Shown: positions 1 to 8,948 of the stretch, piece by piece | Layout: each line of letters begins with the position of its first letter | Position numbering within the stretch: position 1 is the first letter of the stretch | Assembly (NCBI GenBank): GCA_963753135.1 | Contig: CAVWBA010000006.1 | Coordinates: forward strand, 1 to 64,000 | Source: Roseiarcus sp963753135 | GTDB lineage: Bacteria > Pseudomonadota > Alphaproteobacteria > Rhizobiales > Beijerinckiaceae | Length of the DNA: 64,000 nt | Reading direction: 5' to 3' | Notes under the pieces: model-generated | Database searches by the model: none | What the model was told of the DNA's origin: nothing | The model's input: the letters and a program-made list of their open reading frames with translations, nothing else | Position numbers and translations under genes: made by a program

Positions 1-674
1 TCGTCCCGGTAAACGACAACTCGATGGCCGGGCTCGCGGGAGGCGCGGAGGCTGCGCGTCTCCCGCAGGCAGGGTGCTGAAGCGCTAAATTCGACACCGT
101 GCGCGCCGACTGCTTTGCTGGCGGCTATGCGGCCGCGCGCCACCTCATCGAGTTCGGGCACCGCGACGTCGCAATTCTCGCTCATTTCAAGCATCTCGAC
201 AATATCGAACAGCGCATCGCTGGCGCTCGCCACGCCTTTGGCCGAAGCTGGCCATCGTGAGCGCGACCAAGTCATCTACGGCGGGAACGACCTTGAAAGC
301 TTGCGCGGCGCAATCGAAGTCGAGCTGCGCCGTGACGATCAACTGACGGCGATTTTCGCCCTCACCAACGTCTGCGCGCTGGCTTCGATCAAGGCCGCGC
401 GCGGCCTGCACCTGCAAATTCCGGGCGACATTTCCATCGTCGGCTTTGACGACTTCGACTGGATGTGGGCGCTGAAGCCCTATCTAACCACCATCGCGCA
501 GCCGATCGACGATTTCGCTTCCACCGCCTGGCGCCTCCTGATGCGACGCCTCAAGGGCGCCGCGAGGAGGGCTTCAACAGTGAACGCATCGAACTTCCCT
601 GCACGCTCAAGGTGCGGGAAATCGACCGGGCCCGCCCCGCCCTCGGCTCAACGCCAGTCGCGGAGGTCCGCTAA
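1..674 (+). pseudogene. LacI-family transcriptional regulator, decayed and 5'-truncated
   Basis: This is a remnant of a LacI/PurR-type sugar-responsive repressor. Only the ligand-binding region is recognisable; the DNA-binding helix-turn-helix would lie left of the window or is lost. A stretch near 90-255 reads VRADCFAGGYAAARHLIEFG in one frame. A second frame, about 255-560, carries IPGDISIVGFDDFDW, the classic LacI C-terminal motif. The tail (EEGFNSERIELPCTL, to 674) is in a third frame. At least two frameshifts, plus a stop near 78, separate the pieces, so no functional product is expected. It lies just upstream of a broken binding protein/ATPase fusion and a broken epimerase, and probably once regulated that sugar-uptake locus. 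Confidence 0.8.
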
Positions 675-702
675 ATCACGAAATAACATCAGGGAGTGAA
701 CC

Positions 703-1315
703 ATGTCGAAATGTTTGACTTTACGCGCCTCGGTCTCCGCTCGTGCTTGGCCTCACGGCGGCGACTGCTTTCGCCGACGACAAGCCTGTCTATGGCGTCT
801 TGATGAAGACGCTCTCCAACCCCTTCTGGGGCGCGATGGAGAAGGGCGTCGACGTCGCCTCGAACAGTTTTCTCGGCAGTGAGCTCACGCGCTCCGTCCT
901 CGGAGTAAGGTTCATCGACGTGGGCCGCATCCGCGGCGAAGCCGAGGCGATGGTCGCGCACCTCGGCGCGCGCATTCCCTCGGTCACACAGATGACTGGC
1001 CAGCTGTCCGGCGGCCAACAGCAATCGGTTGCAATCGCCTGCGCGCTCACGTTCAACCCCAAGCTCGTCATCATCGATAAGCAGACGGCGGCGCTTGCGG
1101 TCCGCGAGCTCGAGCATGTGCTGGACCTTATCCGCGCTCTCAAGAGAGACGGCATCTCCGTCATCTTGATCAGCCACCGCTTGACCGACGTGTTCTCGGT
1201 TTGCGACCGCATCGTCGTCTTGCGCCAGGGTCATGTCATCGCCGACGACGCGACCCCACACCAGCATGAACGCTGTCGTCGCCCATATCGTCGGCGCGAT
1301 GGACGAGTGGCTTGA
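703..1315 (+). pseudogene. Sugar ABC transporter remnant: binding-protein N-terminus fused to ATPase C-terminal half
   Basis: The first part begins at ATG 703, shifts frame near 740, and then reads a signal peptide plus the start of a periplasmic sugar-binding protein (TAATAFADDKPVYGVLMKTL). From about 867 the same frame changes without a break into the second half of a ribose/xylose-type ABC ATPase. The signature QLSGGQQQSVAIA is present, followed by a Walker B region reading LVIIDKQTAAL where LVIMDEPTAAL is usual, so the catalytic Glu is Lys. The switch loop ISHRL follows. A deletion has therefore removed the rest of the binding protein and the N-terminal ATPase half with Walker A. The permease is absent. 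The product cannot be a working ATPase. Confidence 0.82.
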
Positions 1316-1408
1316 AGGGGGACACGCATGACCTGCTTGGCGTGCGTTCGAAAGCCGCCTCCTCCGAGCGAAGGGCGAAAACCTTCCCCTTCTTACATGG
1401 AGACGCAA

Positions 1409-2324
1409 TTGAAATTCGGCATTTACTGATCGTACTGGGAACAGGACTGGAGCGCCGACTGCCTGAAATATGTAGAGAAAGTCGCCAAGCTCGGTTTCGA
1501 CGTGATCGAAATCGCCGCTGATCACCTGAATAGCTACAGCCCGGCGCATATCGCGGAAGTCGGCCGTTCGGCTCGAAACAATGGCGTCACGGTCATCCCC
1601 GGACTGGGCCCGTCCCCACACAGAAACCTGTCTTCCGCCGACCCGGCGATCAGAAAAGCGGGGCGGGCGTTTTTCGAAGAGGCACTGACCAACCTCGCCA
1701 AACTCGATATCCACGTCATTGGCGGAGCGCTCCACTCCTACTGGCCGATCGACTATTCGAAGCCGGTCGACAAGGCAGGAGACAGGGCGCGAGGGCTGGA
1801 AGGCATCTCAACCTCGCCATTTTGTAGCCAATCTCGGCGTCAATCTGTGCCTGGAAGTGCTCAATCGGTTCGAGAACCACGTCCTGAACACTGCCGAGGA
1901 GGGTGTCGCCTTCGTCCGGGAGATCGGCAAGCCCAACGTTAAGGTCATGCTCGATACGTTCCATATGAACATCGAGGGGATAGTTTCGGAAGGCGATCCG
2001 CACGGTCGGCCCGCTGCTCGGCCATTTCCATATGGCGAGAACAATCGCCGCGTTCCCGGCAAAGGCGGCCCTGCCCTGGCACGAAATCGGGACGGCGCTG
2101 CGCGAGGTCGGATATTCCGGCGCGGTCGTCATGGAGCCGTTCGTGAAGATGGGCGGCCAGGTAGGCGCCACATCAGGGTTTGGCGCGACCTGAGTGATAA
2201 CGCGGACGAAGCCCAGATGGATGAAGCCGCGCAACAGGCCTTGGCGTTCTCGCGCTACGTGCTCGGCGGGGAGCCGCGACGCGACATCAATGCGGGATCC
2301 GTAAGCCGATCGACCTTGCGCTGA
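1409..2324 (+). pseudogene. D-psicose/D-tagatose 3-epimerase family protein, decayed
   Basis: The first frame reads LKFGIY, then TGA at 1427-1429, then SYWEQDWSADCLKYVEKVAK. The stop sits where relatives have Trp, so a TGG-to-TGA change is likely. The frame continues to about 1795 (LGFDVIEIAADHL, VIPGLGPS, VIGGALHSYWP). A frameshift then moves the conserved part (TAEEGVAFVREIGKPNVKV, MLDTFHMNIE) to another frame. Further shifts split LPWHEIGTALREVGYSG, VVMEPFVKMGGQ and the end ALAFSRYVLGG. This is a TIM-barrel ketose 3-epimerase with at least one nonsense and several indel lesions. The start would be TTG 1409 or a mutated ATG. It belongs with the two broken genes upstream as one decayed sugar-catabolism locus. 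Confidence 0.82.
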
Positions 2325-2329
2325 AGAGC

Positions 2330-3015
2330 GTCCGTTTTTGCGGCGATCTGGTCATGGAGTTCTAAAGGCCGAACTCGCCGAGGCGCGCTGTCCTTCTAGC
2401 GGTCGCCCAATGCCGGCGCGCCCGCTGGCCGAGTAACAGAAATGGCACAGCAGCAGTGCGCGGTATGCAAGCACAACGAAGAGGTTGTATTATCTCGCAT
2501 CTGCGAAAGGTGCGTGTAAATAGGCTCGCGGCAGTCAAAGAGATCGACCAGCTGCGAGATTGACAGCCCTTTGTTTTCTATACACTGAAGAATTAAGCAA
2601 TGCTGTCTTGGCTTGGTCCGGCGGCGCAATCCAAATACGGTCAGGACTTATGAACTGCAAGGCGGCCCTCTCAGCCGCGGCCCTGGTTGCGGCTGCATAC
2701 GCGGTGCCCTCGGCGCCAGTTGGTCGGAGACCATCACGGTTCCTTCGCAGGTCAGCGGCGGGATGGGGTCTGACGTTCCCGCAACGGCCAATGAAGCTGG
2801 CCTGGTTCGCCCCGCGACGAGCGACCATCCCGAGGGCGAGGACGCTGGCCCTGGCGGCTCCTCGGCTTCATCCGAGGCGAACGGCGGGGAATTGGGCGAC
2901 AATGCTCCGCCCGTCGCGGGATCCATCGCCGATCCCGAGCCGTCGATGTTGACCAGACTGCTCATCATGTTTAGCGACCTGCGCGCCCAGGTGGTCGGGG
3001 GTCGTTGAACCGCGG
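2330..3015. other. Gene-poor stretch with a possible secreted-protein remnant
   Basis: No convincing gene was found between the epimerase remnant and pyrB. At 2650 an ATG opens a reading frame that looks like a signal peptide (MNCKAALSAAALVAAAYA) and then loses sense. A neighbouring frame continues with a low-complexity Ser/Gly/Pro/Glu-rich segment to about 3008. This may be a frameshifted small secreted protein, but there is no recognisable domain. Confidence 0.3.
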
Positions 3016-4002
3016 TCATGCGTTCGGAATGTTGCGCGCCAAGGCTTCGAGCACCGCCATGCGCACCGCGACGCCCATCTCCACCTGTTCACGGATGAGC
3101 GACTGCGCGCTATCGGCGACCAGCGTATCGATCTCGACGCCGCGGTTCATCGGCCCAGGATACATGACGAGCGCGCCCGGCTTGGCGTAGCTGAGCTTTT
3201 CCTGGTCGAGCCCGAAATAGCGGAAATATTCGCGCGCCGACGGCACGAAGGCGCTGCTCATGCGCTCGCGCTGCAAGCGCAACATCATCACGATGTCGGC
3301 GTCCCTGAGCCCCGAACGCATGTCACGAGCGACTTCGACGCCCATGCGCTCAACGCTTGCCGGAAGAAGCGTCGAGGGCCCGACGACTCGCACATAGGCG
3401 CCGAGTTTGCTGAGCAGCAGGATGTTTGAGCGCGCCACGCGCGAGTGGAGAATATCGCCGCAGATCGCAACCGTGAGGCCCTCGATGCGTCCGAGATTGC
3501 GACGGATCGTCAGCGCGTCGAGGAGCGCCTGGGTTGGATGCTCATGGGCGCCGTCACCCGCGTTGACCACCGAGCAATCGACCTTGCGGGCCAGAAAATG
3601 CACCGCGCCGGCGTGATAATGCCTCACCACGAGGATATCGGGCCGCATGGCGTTGAGCGTCATGGCGGTGTCGATGAGCGTCTCGCCCTTTTTGACACTC
3701 GACGCCCCGACCGCCATGTTCATCACGTCCGCGCCAAGCCGTTTTCCCGCGAGCTCGAACGACGACTGCGTGCGGGTCGACGCCTCGAAGAACAAGTTGA
3801 TCTGGGTGCGTCCTCGCAAGGTGACGCGTTTCTTCTCGACCTGCCGGGAGATCGTCACCGCTTCCTCGGCAAGATCGAGCAAGGCCACGATCTCGTCTCG
3901 CGATAGGTGCTCGATGCCGAGCAAATGGCGTTGGGCGAAAGCGGGCGGGGACGGAGCGATCATCGTTGAGGGCGCGGTTTCGGATGCCCCTGATTGAGCC
4001 AA
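3016..4002 (-). CDS. pyrB: Aspartate carbamoyltransferase catalytic subunit
   Basis: The enzyme condenses carbamoyl phosphate and L-aspartate to N-carbamoyl-L-aspartate, the first committed step of de novo pyrimidine synthesis, in the cytosol. The 328-residue protein has the usual length for a PyrB chain with a short N-terminal extension. The carbamoyl-phosphate loop FFEASTRTQSSFE lies at about residues 71-83 (Ser-Thr-Arg-Thr 75-78). It is followed by VRHYHAGAVH, HPTQALLDALTIR and, near the C-terminus, the MYPGPMNRGVEI motif. pyrC, often directly downstream of pyrB in alphaproteobacteria, is not seen; downstream is the decayed 1-3 kb region. The start at 4002 is the first ATG of the frame. 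Confidence 0.97.
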   Translation of the reverse strand: MAQSGASETAPSTMIAPSPPAFAQRHLLGIEHLSRDEIVALLDLAEEAVTISRQVEKKRVTLRGRTQINLFFEASTRTQSSFELAGKRLGADVMNMAVGASSVKKGETLIDTAMTLNAMRPDILVVRHYHAGAVHFLARKVDCSVVNAGDGAHEHPTQALLDALTIRRNLGRIEGLTVAICGDILHSRVARSNILLLSKLGAYVRVVGPSTLLPASVERMGVEVARDMRSGLRDADIVMMLRLQRERMSSAFVPSAREYFRYFGLDQEKLSYAKPGALVMYPGPMNRGVEIDTLVADSAQSLIREQVEMGVAVRMAVLEALARNIPNA

Positions 4003-4413
4003 GATGCGATGCAGTTCAATCCCGCTGAACCGCCATCGCCTCGACAGGCCACAGCGATCCGCTCTGGCCTGGGTGAGCCACCGAACAAACCAACTAAGCC
4101 TGCATAAACGCGCATAAACGCTAGTTAGGTGCTAGTAAGCGCCAGTAAAATAGCAAGCGTTTATTTTTTCGAATCGAGACTTTTCAAATGGTTACAGTCT
4201 ATTCAAATAATGAAATAAGTAAATAAGGAAAACAACTCCCAAGCACCCCTTCTTTTTTCGTGATCGCGAAGGTTTCAGAGAGGCCACCGCGAGAACGAAA
4301 GTGAATTGCAAAGCGAACGAACAGGAATCCGCCGCCGCCTGAGAGCGCTCCAAGCCCGATTAGCTCACCAGTCAAGAGGGGGACTTGGGAGTTACTTCGT
4401 CGTTTTCAAGTGA
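4003..4413. other. Intergenic stretch upstream of pyrB
   Basis: AT-rich compared with its surroundings. It presumably contains the pyrB promoter on the minus strand. It includes a tandem GCATAAACGC duplication at about 4101-4120 and one copy of the dispersed AT-rich repeat at 4132-4210. No gene is supported. Confidence 0.5.
4132..4210 (+). repeat. Dispersed AT-rich intergenic repeat, copy A
   Basis: One of three related intergenic segments in this window (others at 16691-16749 and 37779-37860). All share the core GACTTTTCAA followed by a TGGGTTACGGC-like block and an AAATAA tail. Copies A and B also share the upstream GTAAGCGCYAGTAAA block and a GTTTATTTTTYCGAATCG block, so they align over about 75 nt. 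The function is unknown. It lies outside genes and has no coding potential. Confidence 0.7.
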
Positions 4414-4925
4414 TCATTCGTTTTCAATCTTTCGCAACCCGCGCCAGCCCGTGAAGCCAAGCCCTGCAAAGCCAAGCAGCATCATCTCCAAAATGGGAAG
4501 ATTCTGGAACACCAAAGGTCGGAACCTCAACACCGGCGGCAAGGCATCAGAAGATGTGAAGCCGGCAGGACTTCCAGGTTGATGATTTGGCCGTTGCTCC
4601 CCTCGGTGGCGACTCATCCGTCAAGATACATCGGACGGCCTGTCCAACTTCCTTGATGCTGGTAGTCATGCCTGGTCACAGTGTCGTGACTTTGACCGTT
4701 GCTCATACGGTGGCGAGATATCACAGGGTTGCTGGATGATAAGTCCAGTCACTTCTTCGCATCGTTTGATGCTTTTGGTTGACTGAGTTGGCCGCGGGGA
4801 CTTCCAGTCCGCGTTCCCGGCCGGCCGTCGGCGGCTAGCTTCGTTGTCGAAGGCTGCGTCGAGCTTGATCCCACCACTTGCCCGGCGTCATTGATGCCGG
4901 CGGCTTGACGGATCGGAGGGGCCGG
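4414..4925 (-). pseudogene. HAF-repeat PEP-CTERM exported protein, decayed
   Basis: On the minus strand the C-terminus reads LPILEMMLLGFAGLGFTGWR followed by charged residues. This matches the transmembrane and basic tail of a PEP-CTERM sorting signal, but the PEP triad itself is lost. Upstream, in shifting frames, are pieces typical of HAF extracellular repeats: GINDAGQVVGSS near 4880 and ATEGSNGQIINLEVLP near 4590. An interrupted repeat unit with a stop lies near 4700. Several frameshifts make this a remnant. The intact PEP-CTERM protein at 32539-33261 shares the tail, so the host probably has the exosortase pathway. Confidence 0.65.
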
Positions 4926-5069
4926 CTGCTGAAAAAGTCCGCCAAAAAGGCGCTGGTGTTTAGTTCTCTCTGATGATTTCTTGGCTGAATAGCGTGCGGT
5001 TCCCATTTTTAGCATTCGAGCTCGAATCCCGCTCGGGTCCCAACCCCTATTTTGAAAGGAATATTCTCC

Positions 5070-5553
5070 ATGGCAGACCGCGATCATCTCGAAAACGCAT
5101 TTTCCATGCCGAAGGGCTTCAAGATTTATCAGGTTCGCCCGATGACGCGCGAAATCCTTCGAAACGGTGACCCCGCTTGCGGCGCCCGCGGCCCCGCCTC
5201 CCCTGGGACCTCTTGCCGCTTTCGTCGGAAACTGGAACGGCATGGGCTTCAACACGATCTCCGCCCGCAGCATCAGACGTTCCCCCTGCCGACCCCGGAG
5301 CCTGGCGACAATCTGCTGGAGCTTAACCTCACCTCGGAGACGCTGTCGTTCAACGCCAGTCTCGGCTCCATCCCCAACCGCGGGATGCTCCAGGACGACC
5401 TCTTTATGAATGGCGTTCCTTACGTCCAGTCGATCAACGACGTGACCAACCCCGCCCCGTCCACCGGCATCCACTTCGAGCCGGGCAAATGGCCCAGCAC
5501 CCGGTTGCCGCCCGCGCCGGAAGCGGCTACCAAGCCGCGATCCTCTCCTTCCG
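5070..5553 (+). pseudogene. Heme-binding/nitrobindin-like beta-barrel protein, frameshifted and 3'-truncated
   Basis: A good ribosome-binding site (GAAAGGA at 5054-5060) precedes ATG 5070, which starts MADRDHLENAFSMPKGFKI. The frame must then shift near 5165 to read PLAAFVGNWNGMGFNTI, and back near 5255 to read LLELNLTSETLSFNASLG, IPNRGMLQDDLF and INDVTNPAPSTGIHFEPGKW. The F-V-G-N-W start and the GIHFEPG block resemble small lipocalin-like heme-binding proteins. The conserved C-terminal half is missing because the next gene begins at 5560. With two indels and a truncation, no functional product is expected. The family assignment rests on motif recall only. Confidence 0.55.
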
Positions 5554-5559
5554 TTGGCA

Positions 5560-6075
5560 ATGCCCGCCTCCCCAGACGACCTCCTTGCCTATCTCACCGC
5601 GCTCGGCGTCGAGACCGAGACCGTCGACCATCCGCCTTTGTTCACGGTCGAGGACTCGCGAACTCTGCGCGGCGAGATTCCTGGCGGCCACACCAAGAAC
5701 CTGTTCGTCAAGGACAAGAAGGGCCGCCTGTTCCTGCTCGTGCTCGGCGAGGAGACCGCGGTCGACCTCAAGCGCGCGCACGAGAAGATCGGCGCCCAGG
5801 GGCGGGTCTCCTTCGGCTCGGCCGAACTGTTGCAAGAGGTTTGGGGCGTGAAGCCCGGCGCGGTCACGCCGTTCGGCGCCATCAACGATAAAACGGCTAA
5901 GGTTTCCGTCGTGCTGGATGAAGCCATGATGCGCCACGAACGGCTCAACTTTCATCCGCTGGTCAACACCCGCACCACGGGGCTCAAGAGCGCCGACCTG
6001 ATCAAATTCCTGCGAGCCACCGGGCATGAGCCGCTCGTCGCGGCTTTGGGCCAGGATCAAGCAGCGGTTGAATAA
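5560..6075 (+). CDS. Prolyl-tRNA editing protein (YbaK/ProX family)
   Basis: This is a free-standing trans-editing domain related to YbaK and ProXp. Members hydrolyse mischarged aminoacyl-tRNAs such as Ala-tRNAPro in the cytosol. The roughly 171-residue protein has the typical length. It shows HPPLFTVEDSRTL near the N-terminus, then GGHTKNLFVKDKKGRLFLLV with the conserved Lys that positions the tRNA acceptor end, and GAVTPFGAIND and HPLVNTRTTGLKSADLIKFL towards the C-terminus. ATG 5560 is preferred; a TTG six bases upstream is also in frame. It follows a truncated gene and precedes cnoX by 85 bp. Confidence 0.93.
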   Translation: MPASPDDLLAYLTALGVETETVDHPPLFTVEDSRTLRGEIPGGHTKNLFVKDKKGRLFLLVLGEETAVDLKRAHEKIGAQGRVSFGSAELLQEVWGVKPGAVTPFGAINDKTAKVSVVLDEAMMRHERLNFHPLVNTRTTGLKSADLIKFLRATGHEPLVAALGQDQAAVE

Positions 6076-6160
6076 AAAGCCCAACGCCTCCATTTAGGGC
6101 GCTAAAGTGGACGGGGGCGCGGGGCCTTGCCCCCGTCCACCCGGCTGGAGATGATGGGAC

Positions 6161-7072
6161 ATGGCGAATGTGAGCGGCGCGGTCGCGCCTCAAACCAAGA
6201 CGGGTTCGGTCAAGGAGGTCACGACGGCCTCATTCCGCGCCGATGTGCTCACGGCCTCGACGCGCCAGCCTGTGCTGGTCGACTTCTGGGCACCGTGGTG
6301 CGGGCCCTGCAAGCAGCTCGCGCCGGCGCTGGAGAAGGCGGTCGCCGACTCGGGCGGCAAGGTCGCGCTAGTCAAGATGAATATTGACGAGCATCCCCAG
6401 ATCCCGGGCCAGCTCGGCATCCAGTCGATTCCAGCCGTCATCGCTTTCGACCAGGGCCAGCCAGTGGATGGGTTTGTCGGCGCGCTGCCGGAAAGCCAAA
6501 TCCGAGGCTTCATCGAGCGGCTGGTCGGGCCGCTGCAGAACGAATCCGCCGTGCTTCTGGCGGAGGCCGAGGACGTGGCCGCAAAGGGCGATGCGGCGGG
6601 GGCGGCGGCGATCTATTCCGAGATTTTGGCCGACGACCCGGGCGAGGCCAAGGCGATCGGCGGTCTCGCCAAACTCCATATCGCGGCCGGACGCCTTCAA
6701 GAAGCGAAGGCGCTCCTGGAGGCGGCGACGGCGGCGCCGGCCGGCAAGGAGCAGGACCCCGCGGTCGTCGCGGCTCAGGCGGCGCTGCGCCTGGCCGAGC
6801 AAGCCTCGAACGTCGGCGAGCTCGCGCCTCTTGAGCAGGCGATCGCCACCAACCCGGACAACCATCAGGCGCGCTTCGACCTTGCGGTCGCGCTGTCGGC
6901 GAAGGGCGATCGTGATGGCGCGGCTGACCAACTGCTTGAAATCATTCGCCGCGACCGCAGCTGGAACGACCAGGCGGCGCGCAAGCAATTGTTGCAGCTG
7001 TTCGAGGCCTGGGGTCTGATGGACCCAGCGTCAGTCGCCGCGCGGCGCAAGCTTTCGGCGATCTGGTTTTGA
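6161..7072 (+). CDS. cnoX: Thioredoxin-TPR co-chaperone (CnoX/YbbN family)
   Basis: The protein has an N-terminal thioredoxin domain (about residues 18-125) with the active site WAPWCGPCKQL (Cys47, Cys50) and the conserved cis-Pro in SIPAV. An alanine-rich tetratricopeptide region (about residues 130-300) ends in DRSWNDQAARKQLLQLFEAW. This two-part layout and the 303-residue length match CnoX, a holdase that protects proteins from oxidation and hands them to GroEL. Here, as in many alphaproteobacteria, the CxxC is intact, so a reductase role is also possible. The following LON-domain gene starts 44 bp later, and the two are commonly neighbours in Hyphomicrobiales. Confidence 0.93.
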   Translation: MANVSGAVAPQTKTGSVKEVTTASFRADVLTASTRQPVLVDFWAPWCGPCKQLAPALEKAVADSGGKVALVKMNIDEHPQIPGQLGIQSIPAVIAFDQGQPVDGFVGALPESQIRGFIERLVGPLQNESAVLLAEAEDVAAKGDAAGAAAIYSEILADDPGEAKAIGGLAKLHIAAGRLQEAKALLEAATAAPAGKEQDPAVVAAQAALRLAEQASNVGELAPLEQAIATNPDNHQARFDLAVALSAKGDRDGAADQLLEIIRRDRSWNDQAARKQLLQLFEAWGLMDPASVAARRKLSAIWF

Positions 7073-7116
7073 CAGCAAGCCGCCGTCCACGACGCCCGAA
7101 GAACGGGACGAAGGCC

Positions 7117-7785
7117 ATGAAACTTAACCAGACTTTTGCCGGACCGGCCGAGATGCCGGCGACGATCCCGCTGTTTCCGCTAACAGGCGCGCTGCTCTTG
7201 CCGCGCCGGCCAATCCAGCTCACGGTGTTCGAGCCCCGCTATCTCGAAATGCTCGACGATGCGCTTTCCGGGGAGCGGCTGATCGGCGTTATCCAGCCAT
7301 CGTCGGAGGAGGAGACGGCCGATCCGGCGCCGGAACTCTATCCGCTCGGCTGCGCGGGCCGCATCGTCCAATATGCGGAGATCGGCGACGGCCGCTGCTT
7401 TTTGACATTGATGGGGGTGGCGCGGTTCCGCCTGACCGGCGAAACGCCGAGCGACCATCCCTATCGCATCGCGGTCCCCGATTATTCGCCGTTCGCCGAG
7501 GACTTTCTCGAAGGCGCCGGCGAAGCAGCGGTCGATCGCGAGGATCTGATCGCCGCCTTGAAACGCTTCGCCGAGGTCAACGAGATCAAGGTCGTGTGGA
7601 GCGACATCAAGAAGGCGTCCAACGAGGCTTTGGTCAACGGCCTCTCCATGATGAGCCCCTGCGGCCCCAGGGAAAAGCAGGCCTTGCTCGAGGCCCCCGA
7701 TCTCAAGTCGCGCGCCGAGATGCTGGTGGCGATCACGACCATCGAGCTCGCGCGCGGCCAGGACGCGGCAACCCAGATTCACTAG
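7117..7785 (+). CDS. LON substrate-binding domain protein
   Basis: The protein is a stand-alone copy of the N-terminal substrate-binding domain of Lon protease (PUA-like fold), without ATPase or peptidase domains. It opens with PATIPLFPLTGALLLPRRPI and continues with QLTVFEPRYLEMLDDALSGE, GCAGRIVQYAEIGDGRCFLT and GVARFRL, the usual family blocks. At about 222 residues the length is typical. ATG 7117 was chosen because a purine-rich AAGG lies just upstream; a TTG at 7069 would overlap the cnoX stop. The biochemical role is unknown. Its position right after cnoX is conserved in related genomes. Confidence 0.9.
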   Translation: MKLNQTFAGPAEMPATIPLFPLTGALLLPRRPIQLTVFEPRYLEMLDDALSGERLIGVIQPSSEEETADPAPELYPLGCAGRIVQYAEIGDGRCFLTLMGVARFRLTGETPSDHPYRIAVPDYSPFAEDFLEGAGEAAVDREDLIAALKRFAEVNEIKVVWSDIKKASNEALVNGLSMMSPCGPREKQALLEAPDLKSRAEMLVAITTIELARGQDAATQIH

Positions 7786-8020
7786 GGCGCTTTGCAATTC
7801 CGCGGCATCGGACTTTCTTTTATTTGCATCGAAATTCCCGCGCTAGTTGCATCCCTGCGCTTCCGGACGTCGAGCGCAGCTGAAACGGTCGCGGCCTACC
7901 TCGAACCTCCGGACGGCCGGTGTGAGAAGCCGGCCGCGATAAGTTGATAACGTCACATTTTGCGTGCATCCATGGCCTATCGCCGCGATGCGGGGCGAAT
8001 TCGGAAGGAAATTGAAGCCG

Positions 8021-8545
8021 ATGTCTCTTTCGCTCTATCAGAGCAGCGTGCCGGTCTATGAGCGCGGGCTCAACGCGTTCCTCGCCATTCTCGATAAGGC
8101 TGAAGAGCACGCGGCGTCGCGCAAGTTCGATCCAAACAACTATCTCGCCATGAGGCTGAGCCCCGACATGTTTCCGCTTGTCCGCCAGGTCCAGTCGTTC
8201 TGCGATCATGCCAAGAACTCGTCGTTCCGGCTGGCCGCCAAGGACCCGCCCGTCAAGGAGGATAGGGAGACGACCGTCGTCGAACTGCGCGCGCGCATCC
8301 AGGCGACCCTCGACATGCTCAAATTGATCGACGCCAAGGCGATGGAGGGCGGGGAGATCCGCGAGATCGTCATCCCCGCCGGGGCCAACAAGCTGAAGCT
8401 TCCCGGCGCCGACTATCTCTTACATTTCGCCATGCCGAACTTCTATTTTCATTTGACCACGGCTTACGACATCCTGCGCGCAAGCGGCGTCGAGATCGGC
8501 AAGCGCGACTTTATCGGCGCAGTCTCGAACCTTGTTCGCGCGTGA
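8021..8545 (+). CDS. DUF1993 family protein
   Basis: A 174-residue protein starting MSLSLYQSSVPVYERGLNAF with a clear ribosome-binding site (GGAAGGA) about 12 bases upstream. The motifs RLSPDMFPLVRQVQSFCDHA and LPNFYFHLTTAYDILR-like helices (here AMPNFYFHLTTAYDIL near the C-terminus) identify the DUF1993 family, a DinB-like four-helix-bundle group. A DinB-type fold with a possible metal site is an inference. No biochemical function is established. It is followed 13 bp later by a RidA gene. Confidence 0.9.
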   Translation: MSLSLYQSSVPVYERGLNAFLAILDKAEEHAASRKFDPNNYLAMRLSPDMFPLVRQVQSFCDHAKNSSFRLAAKDPPVKEDRETTVVELRARIQATLDMLKLIDAKAMEGGEIREIVIPAGANKLKLPGADYLLHFAMPNFYFHLTTAYDILRASGVEIGKRDFIGAVSNLVRA

Positions 8546-8558
8546 GAGCACATAAACC

Positions 8559-8927
8559 ATGACCATCACCAGACTGCACGCCGGCCCGCGCATGTCGCAG
8601 GCCGTCATCCATGGCTCGACGATCTATCTTGCCGGCCAGGTCGCCGATCAGGCGAAAGGCAAGAGCGTCGGGGATCAGACCAAAGAAATCCTCGCCACGA
8701 TCGAGCGCCTGCTAGCGGAAGCCGGCTCGGACAAAACCAAGATTTTGTCGACCACCATTTATCTTGCCGACATGGGTACGTTTGCCGAAATGAACGCCGT
8801 ATGGGACGCGTGGGTCGCCGCCGGGCATGCGCCGGCGCGCGCAACCGTCGAAGCCAAGCTCGCAGCGCCGGCCTATACCGTCGAGATCGCCTGCATCGCG
8901 GCCAGGTCCGAACTGACCCTATTATAG
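8559..8927 (+). CDS. RidA family protein
   Basis: RidA-family proteins are small trimeric cytosolic enzymes that hydrolyse reactive enamine/imine intermediates such as 2-aminoacrylate. This 122-residue protein has the typical length and blocks: STIYLAGQVAD, the LAEAGSDKTKILSTTIYLAD helix-strand, and ARATVEAKLAAPAYTVEIAC, with the Arg in ARAT that anchors the substrate carboxylate in true RidA members. Other conserved substrate residues differ, so it may belong to a RidA-like subgroup. It lies between the DUF1993 gene and amn, probably in one transcript. Confidence 0.92.
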   Translation: MTITRLHAGPRMSQAVIHGSTIYLAGQVADQAKGKSVGDQTKEILATIERLLAEAGSDKTKILSTTIYLADMGTFAEMNAVWDAWVAAGHAPARATVEAKLAAPAYTVEIACIAARSELTLL

Positions 8928-8948
8928 CCCTTCGAGGAGGCCCTTTCG

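Noticed and set aside
1427..1429. In-frame TGA as possible selenocysteine or recoded Trp
   Set aside because: Other genes here end with TGA, no SECIS-like hairpin was recognised, and the same gene has further frameshifts.
689..1735. 348-codon minus-strand frame over the decayed sugar locus
   Set aside because: Recognisable ABC ATPase and epimerase sequence lies on the plus strand; the minus frame has shadow composition.
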